This document shows, one piece after another, positions 17,872 to 27,701 of a stretch of DNA of 64,000 nucleotides (within the stretch, counting starts at the first letter, position 1; each line of letters opens with the position of its first letter). The notes below the pieces were generated by a model. The model did no database searches. It saw only the letters and a program-made list of their open reading frames with translations, and was not told the origin of the DNA. Source of the stretch: an uncultured Alphaproteobacteria bacterium (GTDB lineage: Bacteria > Pseudomonadota > Alphaproteobacteria > Thalassobaculales > Thalassobaculaceae); contig CACOPQ010000001.1 in assembly GCA_902629125.1 (NCBI GenBank), positions 161,503 through 225,502 of the forward strand, given 5' to 3'. Position numbers and translations under genes: made by a program.

Positions 17872-18594
17872 CTAGTGCAAATGAATGGCATCGTTTAAAT
17901 ACAAACACGTTAGTACCGTAAAAACATACGCCTGCAACACAGCAACCATGATCTCAAAACCAGTTAACGCCACCAAAAGTAATATTGGAGCGATGCCTAA
18001 AACACCAAGTGCGGCTGTGAAACCTGCAAAAACCTTCATCATAGTGTGCCCTGCCATCATATTTGCAAAAAGCCTAACTGATAAACTCACTGGCCTAACG
18101 AAGTAGGAAATTACTTCAATTGGAATGAGGAGTGGAGCCAGCACAATTGGCATCCCTGGTGGCACAAATAACGTGAAAAAGTGAAAGCCATGCAAAACAA
18201 TGCCAATTACCGTTACCCCAAGAAATATAGTAATGGCTATCGCGAATGTTACGACAATTTGGCTGGTAAACGTATAGGAATAAGGGATCATTCCGAGCAG
18301 GTTACCCATCAAAATGAACATAAATAAGGTAAATATAAACGGGAAGTATTTGCGCCCCTCCGTGCCAACATTTTCGCGAATCATGTTTGCTATGAACTCG
18401 TAAGACATTTCAGCCAACGATTGCCAACGACCAGGAACAAGCCTCCCACCCCTCATGCTTAGCGTTAGAAAGAGTGTCACGGCAACGACTGTTATCGTCA
18501 TCCAAAGCGACGAGGTTGTATAAGCGAGATCAACACCGCCCACTTCAAATGGTACAAGTGTCTTCAGCTTAAATTGATCAACCGGTGATGCCAC
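17872..18594 (-). CDS. atpB: F0F1 ATP synthase subunit a
   Basis: Stator channel subunit that passes protons to the c ring. The 240-residue polytopic protein has five to six membrane helices. The essential arginine is in the [17 protein letters not shown] helix, and the final helix carries the [29 protein letters not shown] motif with acidic/polar half-channel residues. Position between atpI and atpE and length agree with alphaproteobacterial AtpB. Confidence 0.96.
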   Translation of the reverse strand: MASPVDQFKLKTLVPFEVGGVDLAYTTSSLWMTITVVAVTLFLTLSMRGGRLVPGRWQSLAEMSYEFIANMIRENVGTEGRKYFPFIFTLFMFILMGNLLGMIPYSYTFTSQIVVTFAIAITIFLGVTVIGIVLHGFHFFTLFVPPGMPIVLAPLLIPIEVISYFVRPVSLSVRLFANMMAGHTMMKVFAGFTAALGVLGIAPILLLVALTGFEIMVAVLQAYVFTVLTCLYLNDAIHLH

Positions 18595-18631
18595 GAAATA
18601 CTCCTTTTTTACTCCAAAGACGTTAGTTTAC

Positions 18632-18976
18632 TCAATTATCGTCCAAGCTCTTTTTATATCCAACTGCCATTCCTAGTCCATTTATTGCGCGGTATACGTT
18701 TAGCATGCCAGCAGCTGCACCTACAATAAAGCATACGATCAACAGCCATGGGCTACTACCGAGCCATAAATCTAATCCGTACCCTACTCCTGCACCTACC
18801 GCAACTCCTGCAACCAACTCGACCCCAGCTCTCATAGCCAAGCCTACTAAACTCTTTGGTAACTCAGGCTTTGCTGAAGACTTCACTCCTTCAGCAATCT
18901 CTTTTCTGGCAGAACTAATTTTGGCATCCAACTCATCTAATTGTCCAGAATCTGGATGATATTTGTCAGCCGTCAT
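18632..18976 (-). CDS. atpI: AtpI, F0 assembly protein
   Basis: Small membrane protein encoded first in the F0 cluster. In other bacteria AtpI helps Mg2+ uptake or c-ring assembly. Its 114 residues start with a charged cytoplasmic segment (about 1-45) followed by two transmembrane helices: about 50-68 (AGVELVAGVAVGAGVGYGL, glycine-rich) and about 76-96. It is 37 bases upstream of atpB on the same strand, so the transcript order is atpI-atpB-atpE-atpF'-atpF. Confidence 0.9.
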   Translation of the reverse strand: MTADKYHPDSGQLDELDAKISSARKEIAEGVKSSAKPELPKSLVGLAMRAGVELVAGVAVGAGVGYGLDLWLGSSPWLLIVCFIVGAAAGMLNVYRAINGLGMAVGYKKSLDDN

Positions 18977-19156
18977 CTTCTTTTTTTCTCAACTAATTTC
19001 AATAATAAAAAGCCGCTTGGTATTACCGTAAAACACGTGCGCACATTACGTAAATACTCTGTCAACTGTCAAGACAGAAAGCGACAGGAGTTTTCGCCAA
19101 AAAAGCCAAACGAGTTTATGATGGTTTGTTACCGAAATATCGTTTTAAATAATGTT

Positions 19157-22100
19157 TTAAGCAGTCTCCCTCAATTTTTCTGCACCCTCTAGATTCACAG
19201 AAACGAGTTGACTTACACCCTGTTCTGCCATCGTTACTCCAAATAATCTATCCATCCTCGCCATCGTGAGTCGATGATGAGTTATGATCAGAAAGCGTGT
19301 ATTTGTGATATTTGACAATTCTCGCAGGGTTGAACAGAAACGATCGACATTACTATCGTCCAAAGGTGCGTCTACCTCATCCAGGACACAAATAGGTGCT
19401 GGATTTGTCAAGAACGCTGAGAATATTAAAGCCAGGGCTGTTAAAGCCTGCTCGCCCCCCGAGAGTAGTGTCATTGTTTGAAGTTTTTTTCCAGGAGGGC
19501 TAGCCATGATTTCTATACCAGCGTCTAGAGGATCTTCGGCTTCAATAAGTTTCAAGTAAGCACCACCACCCCCAAACAATCTGGTAAAGAGATTTTGAAA
19601 ATGACTATTTACATCGTCAAATGCCTGAAGCAGCCGTGATCTCCCCTCTTTATTCAAGGAAGAAATCGCTCGCCTCAAGCGGTCGATGGCGCCATTAAGG
19701 TCATCGCGTTCCGTTTCCATATCAAATATCTTTTGCTCTAGCTCTTCGACTTCTATTTCTGCGCGCAAATTAACAGGACCTATACGTTCTCTCTCTCTGG
19801 CAAGCCGTTCTATACGAGCCTCAGTTTCATCTATTTCAGGACCCGTATCATTTATATCTAATCCCGCTTTATCTAAAATTTCTTCAGGAAAACATTGCAA
19901 CTTTTCCTTTATTCGCTCAGCAAGTTCTGACTGATAAAGCGCCACCTGCTCAACGACAGCTTCGCAGCGTACTCTCTCTTCTCTTTCCAGACCTAATTTT
20001 TTATCCGCATCGCGCGATTGTTTTTCCACCTCCGCTAATTCTGTTTCAGCAACAGCAAGTTTATCAGCAGCATTTTTTCGCGCTTCCTCAGCAGCACTTT
20101 TAGTTTCTGTTAGCCTTTTCATCTGAGATTGAGCCTCGTCCGGCCTATTTTTTAGTCGCTCTAATTCATTTATCTCAGCGTCCTGGCGAATATTGAGATC
20201 ACTCATTCTGACCTCTGCCTGACTAATTCGATCCATCCACGCTTCAAGTTCTTCTTTAATTGCAGAAAGACGTGTTTGGCGATCAGTTGTCTGAGTTACA
20301 ATATTTTGGAGCCGACCTCTAGCCTCGACTAGCTTTTCCCGGCTATCAAACAACTGTTGCCGAAGACTATCGCTCTCAGCCTCTAGAACATCATTAGTCT
20401 CGCGGTTACTCAATTCTTTAATGGACTCTGCTCTTAGTTTTTCTGTCTCGCTCAGATCCGCTACCAGCTGACGCCTTGTTTCAATCAAACGCTCTTTTTT
20501 GTTACTAAACTCTAATTCTAATTGTTGAGTATCAATATAGGCTTTACGGGCTCTGTCCAAGTTTTCAAAAGCTTCTTTATAGTTTGTTCTCGCTGTATGG
20601 CTTTCAATATCCAATTCTTGTAGCTTTTTATCGTTAGCTTCACAGCTAACATCTATTTCCTCTTTTTTACATTTGAGATCACTTACTTCAGCTGAAACTT
20701 CTCGGAGACGGGCCGCCTGAGTTAATCGTACACTCGATTGATTGTTAATTTCTCCCCGAACTACGAAACCATCCCAACGCCATAGCCCACCATTTGTCGT
20801 GGTCAACATTTGACCATGCGCCAGGGATCGACGCATTTCTTCCGCAATCTCCTCATTTTCCACAACACCAACTTGCATTAATATGGCATTTAATTCTGAA
20901 GGTGCTTCAACATGACTAGCCAAAGAAATTGCCCCTTGCGGCAGATCCGGACCAAGTTTCTCACCAACCAAACGAGACCAGTAGCGTTTAAAAGCAGTTG
21001 TTTTTTCTCGTTGGAGCGGTGCAGTTAAATCGTCCCCAAGGGCTGAAGCAAGCGCCTTTTCGTAACCTTTCTCGACATGAATTTGATCCAAAACAGGTAT
21101 TTGCTCATTGTGTTCTACATCCGCCAATAACACTTCTAAAGAGTTTGCCTCAGTTTCTAGGGCAATAAGTTGTGAGTTTAACTCTCTCCTTTCTCGATGT
21201 TTTTCCTCTACCTTTACCGCTTGATTCGCACGCGCCTGGCCAAGCCCTTCTAACTTTCTTGTGGCTTCCTTTGCTTTAGCCTCCGCATCTTCGACGTCTA
21301 TCCTTAGATCGTCAATCGCCTCATCTGCAGCGTCTCTTTTTTCAAATTCGAAGAGCTTCTCTTCTGTTGCGTTTATTTCAGTTTTTATTCTATTTTTTCG
21401 CTCATTGGTTCGACTTATTTGCCCTTCTAGTGACACAATGTTTGCCTGGTTTGCGGCTAATTTTTCCATCACCGTCGAAAACTGGCTTTCTAAGCTTTGG
21501 GTTTGCGCACTGAGAGCACTTACTTCATCTGTGATAACCTTCTCTCTCACAGCCACATTCTCAATGCTTTCACTAATTTCAAGTTGTTCCTTACTCAGTA
21601 TGTCTACCGTGAGTTTAGCTTCACTAGCCAGGGTTTGTTCTCTTTTGATATCTTGCGCAATTTGATCAAGCCGCTGAGTCGCAGCATCTTTTGCTCCCTC
21701 TAGCCTTTCCAACTCGTTATGCAATTCCTTTAATTCAATATTTAGGCGTTGAAGGGCTGCAGCTGTTTCTACTTCATCCTGTCGTAGAATTGGAAGTATT
21801 TCTGCTGCTTCAACCCGTTGCCGTGAAAAAGAGGCAGAAACCCGTGTAGCCTCTTGGACTTTTTTTTCGGCTTCGGCCATGGTCTCTAAGGCCTGCGTCT
21901 TTTTTTCCACACCCTCGAACCACTTTTTATGAAAAAGCACCGACTCTGACTTCCTTATTTGATCATTAATCGTTCGATATCGCTTTGCCTGCTTTGCTTG
22001 TTTTAGGAGGCCTCGCAGTTGATCTTTTATTGAACCAAGAATGTCTTCCAAACGCTCCAAATTCGTCTCAGCTGCCTTAAGTCTTAGTTCTGCTTCATGT

Positions 22101-22630
22101 CTTCTTGTATGCAACCCTCGAATATTTGCGGCCTCTTCAAGTAGTATACGTCGATCACCAGGTTTAGCATTTATTAATGAACCTACTCTGCCCTGGTTTA
22201 CAATGCCCGCCGATCTAGCACCCGTTCCGGCATCTGCAAAAAGTAATTGGACGTCTCTGCTCCTTACGTCTCTACCATTTACCCGATAGTTAGAACCTTT
22301 TGTACGTTCTATCCGTCTCGCGACGCTTAATTGTTCAGAATCGTTTAATCCTGCGGGCGCTTTCCAATCCGAATTATCAACAGATAAAATAACCTCTGCA
22401 ACATTTCTAGCCGGACGGCTGTTAGCTCCATTAAAGATAACATCGTCCATTTCACCGCCCCGCATTTGTTTTGCCGATGTTTCCCCCATCACCCAACGCA
22501 GTGCTTCCACTAGATTCGATTTACCACAACCATTTGGACCGACAACCCCAGTCAAACCATTTGAAATATCTAATTCTGTTGGATCAACAAAGGATTTAAA
22601 TCCCGTAAGTTTGAGGTGATCAAATTTCAA
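19157..22630 (-). CDS. smc: Chromosome segregation ATPase SMC
   Basis: Core of bacterial condensin, which compacts and segregates the chromosome with ScpA/ScpB. The 1157-residue protein has an N-terminal ATPase half with Walker A GPNGCGKS at 31-38. Long coiled coils flank a hinge at about 510-640 (GYEKALASALGDDLTAPL, then a glycine-rich hinge segment). The C-terminal head carries the LLSGGEQALTALALIFS signature and Walker B PICVLDEVDAPLDDSN. Length is normal. It follows the DsbA-like gene on the same strand by 47 bases, an arrangement seen repeatedly in alphaproteobacteria. Confidence 0.97.
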   Translation of the reverse strand: MKFDHLKLTGFKSFVDPTELDISNGLTGVVGPNGCGKSNLVEALRWVMGETSAKQMRGGEMDDVIFNGANSRPARNVAEVILSVDNSDWKAPAGLNDSEQLSVARRIERTKGSNYRVNGRDVRSRDVQLLFADAGTGARSAGIVNQGRVGSLINAKPGDRRILLEEAANIRGLHTRRHEAELRLKAAETNLERLEDILGSIKDQLRGLLKQAKQAKRYRTINDQIRKSESVLFHKKWFEGVEKKTQALETMAEAEKKVQEATRVSASFSRQRVEAAEILPILRQDEVETAAALQRLNIELKELHNELERLEGAKDAATQRLDQIAQDIKREQTLASEAKLTVDILSKEQLEISESIENVAVREKVITDEVSALSAQTQSLESQFSTVMEKLAANQANIVSLEGQISRTNERKNRIKTEINATEEKLFEFEKRDAADEAIDDLRIDVEDAEAKAKEATRKLEGLGQARANQAVKVEEKHRERRELNSQLIALETEANSLEVLLADVEHNEQIPVLDQIHVEKGYEKALASALGDDLTAPLQREKTTAFKRYWSRLVGEKLGPDLPQGAISLASHVEAPSELNAILMQVGVVENEEIAEEMRRSLAHGQMLTTTNGGLWRWDGFVVRGEINNQSSVRLTQAARLREVSAEVSDLKCKKEEIDVSCEANDKKLQELDIESHTARTNYKEAFENLDRARKAYIDTQQLELEFSNKKERLIETRRQLVADLSETEKLRAESIKELSNRETNDVLEAESDSLRQQLFDSREKLVEARGRLQNIVTQTTDRQTRLSAIKEELEAWMDRISQAEVRMSDLNIRQDAEINELERLKNRPDEAQSQMKRLTETKSAAEEARKNAADKLAVAETELAEVEKQSRDADKKLGLEREERVRCEAVVEQVALYQSELAERIKEKLQCFPEEILDKAGLDINDTGPEIDETEARIERLARERERIGPVNLRAEIEVEELEQKIFDMETERDDLNGAIDRLRRAISSLNKEGRSRLLQAFDDVNSHFQNLFTRLFGGGGAYLKLIEAEDPLDAGIEIMASPPGKKLQTMTLLSGGEQALTALALIFSAFLTNPAPICVLDEVDAPLDDSNVDRFCSTLRELSNITNTRFLIITHHRLTMARMDRLFGVTMAEQGVSQLVSVNLEGAEKLRETA

Positions 22631-22677
22631 TTAATTTATCCCAAAATCCAGGCATAAAGCCTCTTGATGAAGAAACT

Positions 22678-23313
22678 TTATTCCAGTTCTTGTTGAATAG
22701 CTTTGTCTAACTTTTCAAATTCAAACGCTTTAATCCGCTTCCCGCCTATTAAAAAAGATGGGGTCGTATCAATTCCATATTTTGTGTTACCTTCCATTCT
22801 TGCTTTAATGATGCCATCTAGCAGTTGCGTGTCATCCATGCATTTGCGCGCTTTTTCTTCATTTAATCCAGCAAGTTGACCGAGTTTTAACAGTGCCGCG
22901 CCAACATCTTCCGATCCAGCCCATATTGACTGCTGTTTCATCAAGACACTTACCATCGGTTCGTAGAACTTTGACGGAACACAGCGAGCCAGTGCCGACG
23001 CACGTAACGCCCATTGATCGAGTGGAAAATCTCGAAACTCGAATTTAACTAACCCAGTATCTACATACTTCTCTTTCAACTTTGGATACACGTCTGTGTG
23101 AAAACGTCCACATGCGGGGCACGTGAAAGAGAAATATTCAACTACAGTGAGTTTTGCTTTATCCGATCCAATAATTCGCTCTGCGAGCGCTTCTTTTAGG
23201 AAAGGGGTTAAAGTTTGATCTGACGCATGACCCGTTTTTAGTAGTGACACCACTACTAGAAGTGGTAACGCGAGATATACAAAAAACTTTAATAAACGCA
23301 CGAAAGACTCCAT
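22678..23313 (-). CDS. DsbA-family thiol:disulfide interchange protein
   Basis: Periplasmic thioredoxin-fold oxidoreductase of 211 residues. An N-terminal signal peptide spans about 1-30 (hydrophobic core 10-24, ending TGHA). The active site is C65-P-A-C68 in FSFTCPACGRFH, and the cis-proline loop is GIDTTPSFLIGG near residue 190. This is the DSBA-like/Thioredoxin_4 branch common in alphaproteobacteria. It probably acts with the DsbB encoded at 35.9 kb, although that gene is unlinked. The order DUF721, this gene, smc on one strand is a conserved neighbourhood, suggesting co-transcription. Confidence 0.9.
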   Translation of the reverse strand: MESFVRLLKFFVYLALPLLVVVSLLKTGHASDQTLTPFLKEALAERIIGSDKAKLTVVEYFSFTCPACGRFHTDVYPKLKEKYVDTGLVKFEFRDFPLDQWALRASALARCVPSKFYEPMVSVLMKQQSIWAGSEDVGAALLKLGQLAGLNEEKARKCMDDTQLLDGIIKARMEGNTKYGIDTTPSFLIGGKRIKAFEFEKLDKAIQQELE

Positions 23314-23442
23314 AAAAAAGATAACGTTAGGATAAGATGCAAGATCGTCGCTCGCAAGCTGCTACGATATTTAAAAATAAAAATATGTTCACAATGTGAT
23401 ATTAGATAACGAAATATATTCTGCTGCGATTTTAATCTATAT

Positions 23443-23946
23443 TTATTTCTTTGATAAAATGGCTTTTCCTAAGGTTTCTAGCGCGTTTTTTAATTCTTGT
23501 GACTTGGTTCCTTTTACGCTTTCGACAACCCATTTTTCTTCTTCGAATGTCAAAGAGCGAACATTTTTTTTGATTCGTTTTTTAGGTTCTATACCGTGCA
23601 CCTGTCGAATCGAGATCTTCTTTATAGCAGCGTAACCAAAAATTAAGTTAGTCCGCTCTAAAATTATTGGTTGCAAGTGCTGCAACTCAAGACTTCTAGC
23701 GCCCAAGACATCAAGAAACATAGTTGCACCGAGTGTCTTGTTACTGGGGAACGAAAGACGTGTAGGATAGCACCACTCCGAGAGCTCCTTGCCAACAATC
23801 GATGTCCATCTATACACTACTGCTGATTCAATGAAGCCCCGTTTCTTGAGCACGTTATCCGCAACTTTGTTAACAGAGAAATTGACATTTTTCAGGCCAG
23901 CAGTTGTCGTGCTTCTCTTGCCATATTGTTTGAGATTTTGATGCAT
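23443..23946 (-). CDS. DUF721 protein, DciA-like
   Basis: The 167-residue protein matches DUF721, the family of DciA, which loads or regulates the replicative helicase DnaB in bacteria lacking DnaC/DnaI. Visible features are the N-terminal helix RGFIESAVVYRWTSIVGKELSEWCYPTRLSFP and the KH-like segment TMFLDVLGARSLELQHLQPIILERTNLIFGYAAIKKISIRQ. The C-terminal tail is basic. The ATG at 23946 is preferred over an adjacent upstream TTG. It is divergent from mutY and leads the DUF721-DsbA-like-smc run. The DciA role in this organism is inferred from family membership. Confidence 0.8.
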   Translation of the reverse strand: MHQNLKQYGKRSTTTAGLKNVNFSVNKVADNVLKKRGFIESAVVYRWTSIVGKELSEWCYPTRLSFPSNKTLGATMFLDVLGARSLELQHLQPIILERTNLIFGYAAIKKISIRQVHGIEPKKRIKKNVRSLTFEEEKWVVESVKGTKSQELKNALETLGKAILSKK

Positions 23947-24010
23947 CAATGTATTCCACCGCGACCCTTACCTGTTTAATTGGAGAGGAGAATACAGTAA
24001 TTTACTTCAT

Positions 24011-25105
24011 ATGGAAAACATTACACCAAATAGTTCATTTATCGGTTTACCGGAACAAGTACTTCGATGGTACGATGCACATCAGAGAGTACTTCCATGG
24101 CGTGCTGTGGGCCGAGAAACTCCGGATCCTTATAGGGTTTGGCTGAGCGAAATTATGCTTCAACAAACCCAAGTCGTGACAGTGGTATCTTACTTTAATC
24201 GATTCATCGAATTGTGGCCTAAAATCGAAAGCCTTGCGGCTGCTGACGTTAATGATGTCCTTCGTGAATGGGCCGGATTGGGATACTACGCGCGCGCTCG
24301 GAACCTGCACCGCTGCGCGCAAATTATCACGCGTGATCATGCAGGGGAGTTTCCGAAGGAAGAAGCCGAATTATTAAAATTGCCTGGGATCGGTCCGTAC
24401 ACAGCTGCCGCTATGGCAGCCATAGCATTTGGGAAAGACGCAACGCCTGTTGACGGAAACGTCGAGAGGGTCATTGCACGCGTATATCGGATCAAGACCC
24501 CTATCAAAGAAAATAAATTGATCATTAAATCATTAGCCTCACAGAATACCCCAAAAGCTAGAACCGGTGATTACGCTCAAGCAGTGATGGACTTAGGCGC
24601 CACGGTTTGTACTCCGCGAAGACCGCTCTGCTTTACGTGTCCGTTGACAGAATTATGCAGGGCTTTTCTGCACGAGGAAACACACGCCATCCCGATTAGC
24701 AAGAAACGGAAAAAAGCCCCCGAAAGAGCAGGAACAGCTTATGTGATTGTAAACACTGCTAATGAAATCCTACTTTATCGCCGAGCTGGAAGAGGTCTCT
24801 TAGGTGGCATGCTCGAAGTTCCTTCCGTAGGTTGGGAACAAGATGAACGACATAATGAATTAATTAGAAAATTAACCATGTGTAGACCGCATTCCAACGC
24901 CATAACGGGAACAGTTGAGCATGTTTTTACTCATTTCAAACTAGTTTTAAGGGTTGTAGTTATGCGCGTCGAGAAAAATGATTGGCTTGCTGGTCTGCAT
25001 TGGTATTCGTTAGATAAAATAGAAAGTGTGGGCTTACCTAAACTCATGCTTAAAGTGGTAAAACATTTTCTTTCAAGTGCAGACAATAGCGACAATACTA
25101 AGTGA
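24011..25105 (+). CDS. mutY: A/G-specific adenine glycosylase MutY
   Basis: Removes adenine mispaired with 8-oxoguanine. The 364-residue protein has the catalytic Glu47 in LSEIMLQQTQV, a helix-hairpin-helix motif LPGIGPYTAAAMAAIAF at 124-140, and catalytic Asp148 in PVDGNVERV. A complete [4Fe-4S] loop uses cysteines 200, 207, 210 and 216 (spacing 6, 2, 5). The C-terminal NUDIX-like 8-oxoG recognition domain starts near residue 237. All key residues are intact. It is convergent with the aminotransferase gene, with one base between the stops. Confidence 0.97.
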   Translation: MENITPNSSFIGLPEQVLRWYDAHQRVLPWRAVGRETPDPYRVWLSEIMLQQTQVVTVVSYFNRFIELWPKIESLAAADVNDVLREWAGLGYYARARNLHRCAQIITRDHAGEFPKEEAELLKLPGIGPYTAAAMAAIAFGKDATPVDGNVERVIARVYRIKTPIKENKLIIKSLASQNTPKARTGDYAQAVMDLGATVCTPRRPLCFTCPLTELCRAFLHEETHAIPISKKRKKAPERAGTAYVIVNTANEILLYRRAGRGLLGGMLEVPSVGWEQDERHNELIRKLTMCRPHSNAITGTVEHVFTHFKLVLRVVVMRVEKNDWLAGLHWYSLDKIESVGLPKLMLKVVKHFLSSADNSDNTK

Positions 25106-25106
25106 A

Positions 25107-26030
25107 TTAAAGGCGGTCCAAGTACTGCGTGTACCAATCAAAATCTACAAGGTCAACATATGCTTTGATAAGAGATTCTGTTACTGGTCCAGGGCAAGAA
25201 GAGACAAACGGCATACGACCATTTATACTTTGGACGGGGCAAATACAAAAGCTAGTTGAAGTTATAAAGATTTCGTCCGCATTATAGGCATCAAATAAGT
25301 CCAGATTCTTTTCTTCAACCTCTAGTCCTAACCGCTCACATAACTGAATTGTCACCTGCCTACTTACGCCGGGCAGAACATATTGCTCCTTAGGTGTTGC
25401 AAGCTTATTGTCTTTGACAATAAAAATGTTGCTGCCTTTTCCTTCTGAAAGATTGCCCTGCGTATCCAATAAAAAAGACAGTGCATCAGGATTTTGAGCC
25501 GCAACCTCCAAATCACCCATAACAAAATTTATATAGTTATGGGTTTTTGCACGAGGGCTTACCATCTCAGGTGAGACCCGCCGAACGGATGGTGTTATTA
25601 ACTGGATACCATCGCGATAAAATTTTGCTCGCGCGGCCAATGGCAAAGGACTACATTCGACGATTACCGTAGCATCAGGCCAGTCGGGCCAAGCTATTTT
25701 GTCGTCATTTGATAGCCCCCTCGTTACCCTTTGTGTAACCCAGTAATCTTCCTTTTCGTCTAAGAGCGGTAAGTTGCGATTAACGACCTCCTCCGTAATG
25801 GTTTGAAAGTCGTCCATACTATGGCCTGGGTCCAAATCCATGTACTTTAGAGTGCGCTCAAATCTCTCCAAATGTTCTTTTAGCCTAAATATTTTGTGTC
25901 CAAATGTTCTTGTAGTATCAAAAACACCATCGCCATATTTAAAGCCTTGGTCCTTAATAGGAATAGTAGCTTCGTCTTCAGGTACAAACTTGCCGTTCAA
26001 ATAGACGATACGTTGGTTGGGAAGAGACAT
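25107..26030 (-). CDS. ilvE: Class IV PLP aminotransferase, branched-chain type
   Basis: Fold-type IV aminotransferase, best read as a branched-chain amino acid transaminase for valine, leucine and isoleucine. The 307 residues include YLNGKFVPEDEATIPIKDQGFKYGDGVFDTTR, the PLP lysine K162 in RAKTHNYINFV, the phosphate-binding GNLSEGKGSNIFIVK segment, VLPGVSRQV, and EIFITSTSFCICPVQSINGR near the C-terminus. D-amino acid transaminase and aminodeoxychorismate lyase belong to the same fold and cannot be ruled out by eye, so the gene symbol is tentative. ilvB in this window is unlinked. Confidence 0.78.
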   Translation of the reverse strand: MSLPNQRIVYLNGKFVPEDEATIPIKDQGFKYGDGVFDTTRTFGHKIFRLKEHLERFERTLKYMDLDPGHSMDDFQTITEEVVNRNLPLLDEKEDYWVTQRVTRGLSNDDKIAWPDWPDATVIVECSPLPLAARAKFYRDGIQLITPSVRRVSPEMVSPRAKTHNYINFVMGDLEVAAQNPDALSFLLDTQGNLSEGKGSNIFIVKDNKLATPKEQYVLPGVSRQVTIQLCERLGLEVEEKNLDLFDAYNADEIFITSTSFCICPVQSINGRMPFVSSCPGPVTESLIKAYVDLVDFDWYTQYLDRL

Positions 26031-26119
26031 CCGCTATTGCTCCACAAAATTGTTTTGCCAAATAATAAAATCTTTACAGAGTCCTTCGATATTATTACAC
26101 AAACCTCGATAAACTCTAG

Positions 26120-27637
26120 TTAGTTTTTTGCCCTAGCGCGCAGGAGAAAAACAAACGGGATTGCACCAAAGGCTATTACGACTAAGAACACAAAGTCGTT
26201 CAGGAACGCAACCATCTGCGCTTCAATCATAACAATTGTCTCTAAATTTCGTAAATCAGCCATGGATTTTAAATCAAATGGTTGTCCGCTTACTATTGAA
26301 TTCAATGTCGATCTAAATTCAGTAATTTGTGCTCTCATTTCAATATAATTTGCTTGTGTCGATCGAACCAGTATAGAGACAACAACAGACGTGCCCATGC
26401 TAGCTCCTATGGCTCGTATCAGCGAAAAAAGTGACGCGGCTTCAACACGATAAATTGGTTCAAGCGTAGAGAATGTCACAGTCGTTAAAGCAACCCACAT
26501 CATTCCCATTCCGAAACCATTTACTATCGTAATATAAATAACCTCTTGCATATTTACATCAGCCGTCCATTGGGTCATCCAAACATTACTTACGCCAACG
26601 CAAATTAACCCTAAGAGGATGAGATATTTACCGGAAATCATGCTCAACAAAAAGCCTGAGCACATCATTGCAAACATTGTCCCAAGACCTCTTGATGAAA
26701 TTACCCATCCAGCAGATAGGACCGGATAGCCTTGGATATTTTGCAAAAAAAGCGGCAAAATAAATAGGGATGAAAAAACGGCTATACCGAAGGTAAATAT
26801 CAAGAAGAGACCAATCACATAATTACGGTCCGTTAACATCTTGAGCGTAATATACGGTGCTTCCGTCGTTAGGCAATGTACTACAAATATATAGAACGCG
26901 GTTGCTGATAAAATAGTATTAATAATAATTTCAGAAGAACTGAACCATCCCAATCGCTCTCCCCTATCTAGCACTAATTGAAGACACGAAACTGCAACAA
27001 TGAGTGCTATTACACCTAGCCAATCCATTTTTTGACCCAGCGTATGGGCGGCTGGCAGAGTTACCAAGATAGAGAAAAAAGCGACAAGCCCAAATGGAAC
27101 ATTCATATAAAATACATAACGCCAATCGTAAAACTCAGTTAGCATGGCTCCCACCGTTGGTCCAGCTACTGGCCCTAAGATCATTCCCATTGACCATATA
27201 CTCATTGCAAAACCATGCTTTTCACGTGGGTATGTATCTAACATTATGGCTTGCGAGATAGGTAGCAGTGGTGCCGAAACGAAACCTTGTAACATTCTAA
27301 ATAATACTAACTCAGTAAGCGTACTAGATGTGCCAGCGAGCAATGAGGTTACGGTAAAACCGACAATCGACGCTAAAAAAACCTGACGTCTTCCAAACTT
27401 CTCACTAAAAACATTCGTCAAGATCGTCCCTACAGCCGTTGCTACAACAAAGGCTGTAATTACCCACCCTACTTGGTCGGGAGCTGCTGACAAATTACCT
27501 TGAATATTTGGAAGTGCTACATAAGCAGTGCTCATGTTCAGAGAGTGTAGAAGCGATGCAACCAGAACCGGCACCGTTATTATAATTCGTTCTAGCCTAC
27601 TAAATGGCCCATGGGCAGGCTTGTTCAACGTAAACAA
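26120..27637 (-). CDS. DHA2-family MFS transporter (EmrB-like, 14 TM)
   Basis: A 505-residue polytopic protein with about 14 hydrophobic helices. It carries MFS motif A-like GRRQVFLASIVGFTVTSLLAG after helix 2, the motif C-like GMILGPVAGPTVGAMLTEFYDWRYVFYMNVPFG in helix 5, and a C-terminal membrane helix ending in basic residues. This is the EmrB/QacA branch of proton-driven exporters. No emrA-like membrane fusion partner is adjacent, so it may act alone. The annotated start is a TTG at 27637 with GAGAG upstream; another TTG nine bases downstream is possible. Substrate unknown. It is in the same direction as the neighbouring amidohydrolase gene. Confidence 0.88.
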   Translation of the reverse strand: MFTLNKPAHGPFSRLERIIITVPVLVASLLHSLNMSTAYVALPNIQGNLSAAPDQVGWVITAFVVATAVGTILTNVFSEKFGRRQVFLASIVGFTVTSLLAGTSSTLTELVLFRMLQGFVSAPLLPISQAIMLDTYPREKHGFAMSIWSMGMILGPVAGPTVGAMLTEFYDWRYVFYMNVPFGLVAFFSILVTLPAAHTLGQKMDWLGVIALIVAVSCLQLVLDRGERLGWFSSSEIIINTILSATAFYIFVVHCLTTEAPYITLKMLTDRNYVIGLFLIFTFGIAVFSSLFILPLFLQNIQGYPVLSAGWVISSRGLGTMFAMMCSGFLLSMISGKYLILLGLICVGVSNVWMTQWTADVNMQEVIYITIVNGFGMGMMWVALTTVTFSTLEPIYRVEAASLFSLIRAIGASMGTSVVVSILVRSTQANYIEMRAQITEFRSTLNSIVSGQPFDLKSMADLRNLETIVMIEAQMVAFLNDFVFLVVIAFGAIPFVFLLRARAKN

Positions 27638-27701
27638 TTTTAGCTCTCAGGATAAAAAACATATGACCACTAGGGTCGTATCAAAGCGTAAAAGGTATTT
27701 A